Below, in pieces: positions 9,394 to 16,969 of a DNA stretch of 64,000 nucleotides. Position 1 is the first letter of the stretch, and the number at the start of each line of letters is the position of its first letter. The translations under genes were made by a program, and so were the position numbers. Where the stretch lies: positions 62,001 to 126,000 of the forward strand of contig JBGAPK010000004.1 of NCBI GenBank assembly GCA_044221315.1, written 5' to 3'. Source of the DNA: JAFEBO01 sp044221315 (GTDB lineage Bacteria; Planctomycetota; Phycisphaerae; Phycisphaerales; UBA1924). The notes below the pieces were generated by a model. That model did no database searches, was not told the DNA's origin, and was given only the letters and a program-made list of their open reading frames with translations.

Positions 9394-10966
9394 CAAACGC
9401 CCCTTGCTCGATCAACCCGCTCACAGCCTCGATATCCCCCGTCAATTCCCGATCCTCCCCCAGTTTCTTAACCCTCGAACGCACAATTCGGTACGCCGCC
9501 TCCACACCCTTCCCGCTCTTGAGAGGCCGGTGATGCTCCAGTCCCTGCGCCGCGCAGATCAATTCGATCGCGACCACATGCCGCGCCAGTTCGAGCGCCC
9601 GCGCCGCTTTCGCCGCGCTCCGCGGCCCGAATGAGTTGTAATCCTCCATCCCCGCGCTCGTTGAGATGTTCGCCACGCTCGCCGGATTCGCCAGCCCGAT
9701 CATCTCGTTCACGCACGCCGCCGCCGTGTACTGAGCGATCATCAACCCGCTCTGGAGCCCCGGTCGCGGCGCGAGGAATGGTTTCAGATGACTTTCCGGC
9801 TCGAAAGCGCCGGTCATCAGATAAACTCGCCGCTCCGCGATCCCCGCGATGTGGCACAACGCGATCGCCAGTGTGTCCAGCGGAATCGCCAGCGGCATGC
9901 CGTGGAAATTCGCGCCCGACAGAATGTCGCCCTTGCCGCCCGCGTTGGGGAACACAAGGGGATTGTCCGTGACCGCCCCCAACTCGTCGTATTCGAGCAC
10001 CGAGTTCAGATTTCCCATCGCGTACCAGCACGCCCCGAGAACAGTGGGGGAGGCACGCACCGAATACGGATCCTGCACGCGGGGGTCGTTTGCGAGATGG
10101 CTCGGGATGATCCGGCTCCCGGCGAGCAGCTCGCGCATTCGAGCCGCGACCTGCCTCATGCTCTCGCTCGACCTTGCCCGGTAGAGCCGGTCATCCAAAA
10201 ACTCATCCGTCGCGCGGCACGCATCGATTGACATGGCAGTTGCCACCGTCGCGGCACCGAACAGCACGCTCGCATCGTTCGAAAGGAGGCTTCCCCACCC
10301 CGCCATCAGATGCGTCCCATTGATGAGCGCCAGCCCTTCCTTTGCCGACAACTCCAGCGGTTTCACGCCAGCTTTACGTAACGCGGCAGCACCGCTCATT
10401 CGCCGGCCGCCAAGCTCGGCCTCGCCTTCCCCTATTGCCACCAACGCGACGGCCGAGAGCGGCGCGAGGTCACCGGACGCCCCGACGCTCCCCACGCTCG
10501 GCACCACCGGCGTCACGCCCTTGTTCAGCATCGCGACGATCGTCTCGCAAACCACCGGCCGCACGCCGGAAAGCCCCCGGGCCAAGGACCCCGCCAGAAG
10601 CAGCATCATCGCCCGCACCACATCCCGCGGCAGGGGGGTTCCAACACCAGCCGTGTGCGACCGGACCAGGTTTCTCTGTAATGCCGCCAGATCGGCCTGC
10701 CCGATCCGCTGCTTGCTCAATGACCCGAACCCCGTGTTGATCCCGTAGTGGGGCTCACCGTCCCTCAGAGCCGCCTCAACGACCGCCCGCGACCGCTTCA
10801 TGGCGACGATCGCCCCCGGAGTCACCAGAATACGACCCCCCTTCCGAGCCACTTTGACGACGTCGTCGATTGTGAGCGAGCCTCCGAGCCGTACGACCGA
10901 TCCGGCGCTCGCTCTGCGTCCACGACCCACGGACCGACGACGCGACGATTTTCGATTCTGTGCCAT
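9383..10966 (-). CDS. hutH: Histidine ammonia-lyase
   Basis: 527 residues from ATG 10966; an in-frame TTG at 11098 would add 44 unlikely residues. It removes ammonia from L-histidine to give urocanate, the entry step of the pathway. The A-S-G triad that cyclises into the MIO cofactor lies at residues 163-165 (GSVGASGDLAPL). The N-terminal GINTGFG segment, the YGAxN-like region and the C-terminal FGPRSAAKA segment are also family-typical. The first 25 residues are Arg/Ser-rich and longer than usual, so the true start may be slightly downstream. It is transcribed toward the other hut genes but separated from hutU by a gene on the other strand. Confidence 0.94.
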   Translation of the reverse strand: MAQNRKSSRRRSVGRGRRASAGSVVRLGGSLTIDDVVKVARKGGRILVTPGAIVAMKRSRAVVEAALRDGEPHYGINTGFGSLSKQRIGQADLAALQRNLVRSHTAGVGTPLPRDVVRAMMLLLAGSLARGLSGVRPVVCETIVAMLNKGVTPVVPSVGSVGASGDLAPLSAVALVAIGEGEAELGGRRMSGAAALRKAGVKPLELSAKEGLALINGTHLMAGWGSLLSNDASVLFGAATVATAMSIDACRATDEFLDDRLYRARSSESMRQVAARMRELLAGSRIIPSHLANDPRVQDPYSVRASPTVLGACWYAMGNLNSVLEYDELGAVTDNPLVFPNAGGKGDILSGANFHGMPLAIPLDTLAIALCHIAGIAERRVYLMTGAFEPESHLKPFLAPRPGLQSGLMIAQYTAAACVNEMIGLANPASVANISTSAGMEDYNSFGPRSAAKAARALELARHVVAIELICAAQGLEHHRPLKSGKGVEAAYRIVRSRVKKLGEDRELTGDIEAVSGLIEQGAFAGI

Positions 10967-11143
10967 GCAGGGTGCTGAGTGTCGCCGCTCGGAGGTCGCT
11001 TGACAACTTGCCCCGCCAAGTTCTCCGGCCTGCGGCCACCAAAGACGTAGCCGATCGCGTTGGTGACGGCGGGCTTGCTCGGTGACGATCTCACGCAAAC
11101 GCTTGCAGGAGGCACCCCTCGAAAGCCCAGAATTTCAGGCCTC

Positions 11144-11171
11144 TTGACACCCGTAACGTCCTATAATATAT
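11144..11171 (+). promoter_or_regulatory. AT-rich island with perfect -35 box, facing into the AraC-type gene
   Basis: TTGACA at 11144-11149 is followed by an unusually AT-rich stretch (11161-11178) in a very GC-rich area; TATATG at 11166-11171 gives a 16-nt spacer. A consensus TATAAT (11162-11167) is present but only 12 nt from the -35. The direction is plus, antisense to the 3' end of the AraC-type gene that ends at 11173. On the minus strand the same island could instead serve hutH, which starts 180 bp further on. Confidence 0.3.
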
Positions 11172-11172
11172 G

Positions 11173-12111
11173 TTATGTTAAAATTAAGCGGGCGGATGCT
11201 TGCAGCCCTTCCCAGAGCCTGCGATCCCGCACCACCCGGCTCGGCCGAACTCCGAATTCCCTCAAAAACGAATTCGAGAAGTGCGAATCGCTTGAGAACC
11301 CCAGCTCCTGCCCCAAGGCCGACAGCGTCCCGGTGTAATCGGGAATCCTGTCGAGTGCCGCACGCAATCGCAACCGATCGAGGTACCTGTAAATGGGCAG
11401 CCCCGTTCGCTCCCGGAAGACACGGCTCAAGTGGAACATGGAGAGCCCCACCCGGCGGGCGATCTCGCCCAGCCGGATTCCGGTCCCCATCTCCGAGTGC
11501 AGGATCACCTTCACGGCGCCGACCGCCCGCCCGTGGTTTCTGGAAGTCTGGATGCCCGCCGACGGTCTCCGAGCCTTCCCACGCTGGCTTGCCTCCACTT
11601 GGAGCACCGCCGCGGCAACATGCAGCAGGTCTTCTTCGAGTTGCAGGCGATCCGGGGCCCCGCCTTGCTCGATTAGCTTTACGTAACTCCGCACCATGAG
11701 GAAAGCGCCGCGGGGCACCGGCGCTTCCCGGAACGCGAACGGCTTCTCTGCATCGCGTATCGGCCCGCAGCCAATCTCTTCCATCATCCCGGACAAGACC
11801 TCCGGATCGACCTCGACCCAATCGTTGCGGATCCCCTGGCCGAGAATGACGCGCCGCTGATAGGGGGAGTGCAGGTTAATCGTCACCACCGTATTGGCAT
11901 CCGCCACCACGGGTTCCTCGCCTGGAAACCGCAATTCGTAGGGGAGCCTGGGGAAGATGAAGTCGGGCCGGTAGCGCACCACGGCGAGCGCCTCGAGCGC
12001 GGGATCCCCGGGCAACATCTCTCGGCGTCCCAGCGAAACCGCATCGCCCTCGTACAGCAATCGAACCCCGGGATTGGTGATTGCAGCAAACTTGGACGTC
12101 GCCCGAATCAT
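11173..12111 (-). CDS. AraC-family transcriptional regulator, copy 1 of 3
   Basis: 312 residues from ATG 12111. The frame is open far upstream to 12660, but that part is a shadow of the neighbouring gene. ATG 12111 overlaps the upstream stop as ATGA, implying translational coupling. The C-terminus has a two-helix-turn-helix AraC domain (about 215-300), with IRLGEIARRVGLSMFHLSRV and the GFSSDSHFSNSFLREFGVRPS signature. The N-terminal part holds the shared LPYELRF/VADANTVVTINL block found in the two following paralogs, probably a cupin-like sensor. It lies upstream of hutH, so histidine control is possible but not shown. Confidence 0.85.
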   Translation of the reverse strand: MIRATSKFAAITNPGVRLLYEGDAVSLGRREMLPGDPALEALAVVRYRPDFIFPRLPYELRFPGEEPVVADANTVVTINLHSPYQRRVILGQGIRNDWVEVDPEVLSGMMEEIGCGPIRDAEKPFAFREAPVPRGAFLMVRSYVKLIEQGGAPDRLQLEEDLLHVAAAVLQVEASQRGKARRPSAGIQTSRNHGRAVGAVKVILHSEMGTGIRLGEIARRVGLSMFHLSRVFRERTGLPIYRYLDRLRLRAALDRIPDYTGTLSALGQELGFSSDSHFSNSFLREFGVRPSRVVRDRRLWEGLQASARLILT

Positions 12112-13052
12112 GCGCTCATCCGCGTCAGGCCCGAGAGCACGCTTCCCCGATCGCGACGCAGCCTGCTCGGCCGAACGCCGAATTCCTTCAGGAACGCGTT
12201 GGAAAGGTGCGCCTCGCTGCAGAACCCCCACCGTGCCGCCACGTGGATCATGGGTGTCCGGGAGTCCAGCACGCACGCCAGCGCTCCGCGGAGCCGCAGT
12301 CGCTCCAGGTACCGGTGCACCGGAAGCCCGGTGTGCTTCTTGAAGACTCGGCAAAGATGAAACGGCGACATATGCACACGGGCCGCCAATTCCCCCAGAG
12401 AGCGGGGGCGCTCCGGCTCGACGGCCAGCGTGCGTTTGATCTCTTCCACCGATTCTCGCTGGTACTTCGCCTGGGCCGCCGACGAGCGGCGTTTCCGCAC
12501 TGTCTCGCGAGCACGCACGTTTTCGGCAATGATTTCGCCGATCACATTTAGGACGGTCTCTTCCACCCGCAACGGCTCTCGGCTCGGACCGTCCGCCAGA
12601 ACCGAATTCAGCGCGTGCACGCGGAGCAGTGAAGCCGTCGGCGAAGGCCCCGACGTCCACGGAAATCGCGCCGTCGGTTCGTGGTGCTCGCCGGTTGCGC
12701 CCTTGAGCATGTCCGCCAGCAACTCGGGCCGAATGTCGACCCAGTCGTTTTCAAGGCCGCGGGACGTGAGCGTCCGCCGCCGGTACGTCATTCCGACGTT
12801 GGTGAAGTACACCGTGTTCCTGTCGGCGACGAACGGATCGGAGCCCTCCACCCGCAACTCGTACGGCACGCGTGGCAGGCCGATCGCCGGCCAGCAATGA
12901 CCGGTGCGGTCGCACTTCCACTCCGGGTGGCCGACGGGGATGTGGTGCATCCCGATCCCAACGAGCGCGGACTCGAACAGAGGTCGCGCTCGATGTGTCG
13001 GCGCCATGTCCGGCCGGGCATCCAAACCGGTGATTCTCAGGGCCTTGTCCAT
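12108..13052 (-). CDS. AraC-family transcriptional regulator, copy 2 of 3
   Basis: 314 residues from ATG 13052; a GTG three codons earlier at 13061 is also possible. The stop overlaps the start of copy 1 (ATGA), so the two are co-translated. The C-terminal AraC HTH domain reads LGELAARVHMSPFHLCRVF, then KKHTGLPVHRYLERLRL, and ends FLKEFGVRPSRLRRD. The N-terminal half carries LPRVPYELRVEGSDPFVADR and an FPW segment shared with copy 3. It is closer to copy 3 than to copy 1 in the HTH, suggesting local duplication. The ligand is unknown. Confidence 0.87.
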   Translation of the reverse strand: MDKALRITGLDARPDMAPTHRARPLFESALVGIGMHHIPVGHPEWKCDRTGHCWPAIGLPRVPYELRVEGSDPFVADRNTVYFTNVGMTYRRRTLTSRGLENDWVDIRPELLADMLKGATGEHHEPTARFPWTSGPSPTASLLRVHALNSVLADGPSREPLRVEETVLNVIGEIIAENVRARETVRKRRSSAAQAKYQRESVEEIKRTLAVEPERPRSLGELAARVHMSPFHLCRVFKKHTGLPVHRYLERLRLRGALACVLDSRTPMIHVAARWGFCSEAHLSNAFLKEFGVRPSRLRRDRGSVLSGLTRMSA

Positions 13053-13161
13053 CGCGTACACATCCGCCCGGATCGGGTGACCGGTTCGATTTCTTCAAAA
13101 TCCTGCCCAGTTCCCGGACGATTCAAGCCTTCCCGAGCAAGCCCATGCAAGTCAAAGCGTC

Positions 13162-14118
13162 TCATTTTCGCGGTGCGATCGCCCATCGGGGGCATCCCCT
13201 GAGCCCCAGCTTTGGGTCCCGACGTATCCGGCTGGGGGCGATTCCGAACTCACGAGAGAACGACCTGGACAGGTGCGCGCCGCTCCAGAATCCGGCCGCC
13301 GAGGCAACCTCGGACATTGGGTCTTTGCCGTGTAGAACGCGCTCCAGCGCCGTCCGCAAACGAAGTCTTTCCAGATACCGGTGGATCGGCAGGCCGGTGT
13401 GCTTCTTGAAAACGCGGCACAGATGAAACGGCGACAGATGCACCGCCTTGGAAAGTTCGCTCAGCCCCGGGTCCCGCGCCGGCTCGAGCGCAAGGCGCCG
13501 CTTCACCTCGTCCACCGCTTCACGCTGGTAGGCAACCTGCATCTCAGACCCCCGCCCACGCGTCACTGCCATTCTTTCCCTCGCCGCCGCGCGCACCATC
13601 GCGCCAAGGCTCACCACCAGTTTCTCTTCAATTTCCATCGCGATCACCCCCCCGCTGCGCCCGAGCAGAGAGACGATCGAGTGAACCCAGAGACTTGGCG
13701 CGCTGGGCGCGAATCCAAAGGCCCACGGGAAGCGCCCGTTCGGTTCGTGGCATCGTCCGGTCGCGTCCGTCAGGATGTCCGCCAGAAGCTTCGGGTTGAT
13801 ATCAACCCACTCGTTCATGAGCCCGCGCTCGGTCAGCCCCCGACGCCGGAACGCGGCACCCACGTTCTTGAACAACACGGTGTTCCGATCCATGACGAAC
13901 GGCTCATGGCCTTCGACCCGAAGTTCGTATGGAACCCGTGCCAGCCCGATCGAAGGCCAGCGGTATCCCACCTTCTCCGCCCGCCATTCCGGATGATCCG
14001 GTGGCAGATGGAGCACTCCCACTCCGACCAGCGACGTCTCGAACAGCGGCTTCGCCTGCTCGGTCGGAGCAAGCGAAGGGCGGGAGACGTTGAGATCGCG
14101 GGGGTGTTGATCGGGCAT
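13162..14118 (-). CDS. AraC-family transcriptional regulator, copy 3 of 3
   Basis: 318 residues from ATG 14118, which has a strong GGGGAGGGG ribosome site just upstream; the frame extends to 14244 without support. Its HTH domain (LSELSKAVHLSPFHLCRVF, KKHTGLPIHRYLERLRL) is nearly the same as copy 2. The sensor half holds LARVPYELRVEGHEPFVMDR and GRFPWAFGF. A 109-bp gap separates it from copy 2, so it may be the first gene of a three-regulator operon. Three regulators of one type with no structural gene among them suggest they act on neighbouring or distant targets, or regulate each other. Confidence 0.87.
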   Translation of the reverse strand: MPDQHPRDLNVSRPSLAPTEQAKPLFETSLVGVGVLHLPPDHPEWRAEKVGYRWPSIGLARVPYELRVEGHEPFVMDRNTVLFKNVGAAFRRRGLTERGLMNEWVDINPKLLADILTDATGRCHEPNGRFPWAFGFAPSAPSLWVHSIVSLLGRSGGVIAMEIEEKLVVSLGAMVRAAARERMAVTRGRGSEMQVAYQREAVDEVKRRLALEPARDPGLSELSKAVHLSPFHLCRVFKKHTGLPIHRYLERLRLRTALERVLHGKDPMSEVASAAGFWSGAHLSRSFSREFGIAPSRIRRDPKLGLRGCPRWAIAPRK

Positions 14119-14294
14119 CCCCTCCCCATCCGTCCGGCGGGAAGCACCGGTTCGCGCGGGGAGCGGTAATGACAGGATTCTGAAGCTCCTTTCCGGGACC
14201 GAGCGAGGGTTGGAGGCGGGAATGCAACACCGCCGGCGATGCAAACAGCAGCCTCAATCGCGCTGCTTCGTTTCCGGACTCGTGATTGCGGGCT

Positions 14295-14801
14295 TCAAAG
14301 CCGTAATCCCAAGTAGACCGTTTCCGCCTTCGGATCATCGTTGTACCGCGGCACAACCACAAACCCCAGCCGCCGGTAAAGCGCACACGCGGCCGTCAGC
14401 TCCGGCTCCGTGTCCAGTTTCATCATCGTGTACCCGGCCCCCTTCGCGAACCGGATCAACTCTTCGCACAACAGCCGCCCGACCCCCCTGCCGCGGGTTT
14501 TGGGTTTGGCATAGAGCCGCTTCATCTCGCAGACGCGCTCGTCCGGCCGATCATGGGCCATCCGTTCGATCGGCCGCAGCGCGACGCAGCCGACGGCGTT
14601 CTCTCCGTCCATCGCGAGGAGAATGCAGCCCTTGGGCGGCGCGTACTTGCCGGGGAGGGAACGGAGTTCGCCTTCGAGATCCTGCTGCGCGAAACTTGCC
14701 GCGGCGAGGTGCTCGATGCTCTTGGCGTACTCGCGGAAAAGATCGCGAGCAACGTCGAGCATTGGCGGCTGTCCGGCGTGGATGAGACGGATGGTGGACA
14801 T
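14295..14801 (-). CDS. GNAT-family N-acetyltransferase
   Basis: 168 residues from ATG 14801 (a TTG two codons earlier is possible). It shows the GNAT core: GCVALRPI (beta strand 4), the acetyl-CoA pyrophosphate loop KTRGRGVGRLL at about 101-111, and the final ACALYRRLGFV segment where a Tyr commonly acts as general acid. The substrate cannot be read from sequence. It is a single-domain protein of normal length. It lies alone between the AraC regulators and proS, each separated by more than 170 bp. Confidence 0.85.
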   Translation of the reverse strand: MSTIRLIHAGQPPMLDVARDLFREYAKSIEHLAAASFAQQDLEGELRSLPGKYAPPKGCILLAMDGENAVGCVALRPIERMAHDRPDERVCEMKRLYAKPKTRGRGVGRLLCEELIRFAKGAGYTMMKLDTEPELTAACALYRRLGFVVVPRYNDDPKAETVYLGLRL

Positions 14802-15039
14802 GAGCAAATTTTACAAACATGGGCGTCGAGGGATTTCGGCTACGATCGTGGTGGCCGGCCCCAAGCCATCGACCCCGGCGTCAAACGCCTTGCTCCGGGC
14901 GCCCTAGTAGTGAGTCGTTGGTGGTGCGAGAGCATCGGGGATGCGGAGACGGGGCTTCGTGGATTGCGGTAAGTCCACGAAGTGCGACGAGCGACCCCGT
15001 GCGTTTCCGACTACCGCACTTTGAATCCGAGTTTTCCGA

Positions 15040-16875
15040 TCAACCGTTGATGACTGCCGCGCATTTCGCGGTAACGTCTGAAAGTGACACGATTTCGCCC
15101 TTCCCCGTATCCCGCCGCGTCTTGTACTCCACGCCCCCTAGCTCCAGAGCCTTATCCCCGATCGTCAGCCTAATCGGGATGCCCACGAGGTCTGCATCTT
15201 TGAACTTCACCCCAGCCCGCTCGTCGCGGTCGTCGATCAGGACGTCGATGCCCTTGCCTACCAATTCGCACGCGATCTTTCCGGCAACTTCCTGGTGCTT
15301 TGCGTCCTCGGGCTTCATGAGCGTGATCAGGACGTGATACGGCGCGATCGGCGCGGGCCAGCAGATGCCGTTGGCGTCGTTGTTCTGTTCGACGCTCGCC
15401 GCCATCGTGCGGCTGACACCAATCCCAAAGCAACCCATCGTCACGCTGCGTTTCTGCTGCTTGTCGTCGAGGATGGAGAAGCCCATGGCATCGGAGTATT
15501 TGGTGCCGAGCTTGAAGATGTGCCCGACCTCGATGCCGCGGGCGGCGACCAGCTTCGCTCCGGGCGAACGGGGCGAGGGATCGCCTTCCTTCGCGTTGCG
15601 GAGGTCCCCCACTTTCACTCTGTTTGCATCATCAAGAGCGGCACCGACATCGCGACGCCAGTTGAAGTGCTTTCCGTGGTAGTCCGGCTTGTCCGCGCCG
15701 GTGGCCCAGAAGCCGCCCATGGAGGCATCGGCGTCGACGAGGAGCAACGTGCCGGGCACGCTGTTCACCGTCTTTGGCGAGACGTAGCCGATGGCAAACC
15801 CGGCCGCCCGCGCGGCCTTCTCGTCGGCCATCGCGATCTTCTTGAACCCGGAGAGCGCTTTCACCTTGCCCTCGTTGACATCCTGATCGCCGCGGACCGT
15901 TGCGATGATCCACTTGATGCCCGACGACTCGCCCTCGCCGACACCGAAGACGATTGTCTTCAGCATCCGCTCGGGCTTCACACCCATCGCCTTGCCGACT
16001 TCCAGAATTCCCGGCAGGTTCGGCGTGTGCACCTCGAGCCACTCGCCGGTCGCCGGCTCCTGGAATGTTCCCTTCGGCCGCTCGCCGATCTCGCACTTTT
16101 CGACGTTGGCCGCGTAGCCGCTGACCGGGCACTTGAGGATCGTGTCCTCGCCGCTGGCGCAGTTGACCATGAATTCGTGGCTCGCGCTCCCGCCGATCGG
16201 ACCGCTCTCGGCCTCGACCTGCGTGAAATCCAGTCCGCAGCGGGTGAAGATATTCGTGTACGCCCTGTACATCGCGTCGTAGGTGTCGTTCAGCCCGCCC
16301 GGCCCCTCCACCGCCATGTGGAACGAGTACGCGTCCTTCATCAGGAACTCGCGGCAGCGGAGCAGGCCTGCCCGCGGCCTCGCCTCGTCACGGAACTTCG
16401 TCTGGATCTGGTAGAGATTCAGCGGCAATTGTTTGTAGCTCGAGATCGCGCCCTTCATCAGTTCGGTGATGACTTCCTCGTGCGTGGGCGCCAGGGCGTT
16501 GAACCGGCCTTTGCGGTCCTTGAGACGGAAAAGGTTGTCGCCATAGTCCTGATCGCGTTTGGTCCCCTCAAACAACTCGAACGGCTCAAGGGCCGGCATG
16601 AGCATCTCGGTGGCTCCGGCCGCATCCATCTCCTCACGCACGATCGCCGAGATCTTGTTGATGACTCGGTGCGCCAGCGGCAGGTAGTCGTAGATGCCCG
16701 CCCCCACCTGCCGGATGAACCCAGCCCGGTGCAGCAGCACGTGGCTCGGAGTCTCCGCGTCGTTGGGCGCCTCTCGCGTCGTCGGGATGAGCGACTTGCT
16801 CCACCGATGGCAGACGCCCGAGCGAACCGCCGACACAACAGACTTCTTCACGATTTCCTGCGGGGCCTGACTCAT
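15040..16875 (-). CDS. proS: Prolyl-tRNA synthetase, bacterial type with editing domain
   Basis: 611 residues from ATG 16875. It charges tRNA-Pro with proline. Class II motif 1 lies in the GAGIYDYLPLAHRV region, motif 2 in FRDEARPRAGLLRCREFLMK, and motif 3 in the GIGVSRTMAA segment. Between motifs 2 and 3 is the long insertion (about residues 230-400) with the YbaK-like editing fold, including VNSVPGTLLLVDADASMGGF. This makes it the bacterial-type enzyme rather than the eukaryote/archaeal type. The C-terminus has the anticodon-binding domain (DVLIDDRDERAGVKFKDADL). Length fits the family (about 570-620). A palindromic repeat copy follows its 5' side. Confidence 0.95.
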   Translation of the reverse strand: MSQAPQEIVKKSVVSAVRSGVCHRWSKSLIPTTREAPNDAETPSHVLLHRAGFIRQVGAGIYDYLPLAHRVINKISAIVREEMDAAGATEMLMPALEPFELFEGTKRDQDYGDNLFRLKDRKGRFNALAPTHEEVITELMKGAISSYKQLPLNLYQIQTKFRDEARPRAGLLRCREFLMKDAYSFHMAVEGPGGLNDTYDAMYRAYTNIFTRCGLDFTQVEAESGPIGGSASHEFMVNCASGEDTILKCPVSGYAANVEKCEIGERPKGTFQEPATGEWLEVHTPNLPGILEVGKAMGVKPERMLKTIVFGVGEGESSGIKWIIATVRGDQDVNEGKVKALSGFKKIAMADEKAARAAGFAIGYVSPKTVNSVPGTLLLVDADASMGGFWATGADKPDYHGKHFNWRRDVGAALDDANRVKVGDLRNAKEGDPSPRSPGAKLVAARGIEVGHIFKLGTKYSDAMGFSILDDKQQKRSVTMGCFGIGVSRTMAASVEQNNDANGICWPAPIAPYHVLITLMKPEDAKHQEVAGKIACELVGKGIDVLIDDRDERAGVKFKDADLVGIPIRLTIGDKALELGGVEYKTRRDTGKGEIVSLSDVTAKCAAVING

Positions 16876-16893
16876 AGGCCTCAAGATTAGCCT

Positions 16894-16925
16894 TCTGAAT
16901 CCCCTCTCCGAGGGAGGAGGGCATG
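16894..16925 (+). repeat. GC-rich palindromic element, copy 1
   Basis: TCTGAATCCCCTCTCCG then AGGGAGGAGGG: the same TCTGAAgCCCCcTCcC...GGGAGGGGG design as copies at 21945, 32967, 36259, 42868, 61327 and 63922. It lies in the proS-transglutaminase spacer. Confidence 0.6.
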
Positions 16926-16969
16926 ATGGTGGCGGCGATTTTCTTCTTTTCGGGATTGGTCAATCGAAC

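Noticed and set aside
11162..11167. TATAAT as a -10 box for the TTGACA at 11144
   Set aside because: The spacer is only 12 nt; if a promoter exists, the -10 must be further downstream.
12112..12660. N-terminal extension of AraC copy 1 up to 12660
   Set aside because: The extension lies inside copy 2 in another frame and has shadow composition; the ATGA overlap at 12108-12111 gives a better start.
15295..16890. 531-codon plus-strand ORF opposite proS
   Set aside because: Shadow of a well-supported aminoacyl-tRNA synthetase.
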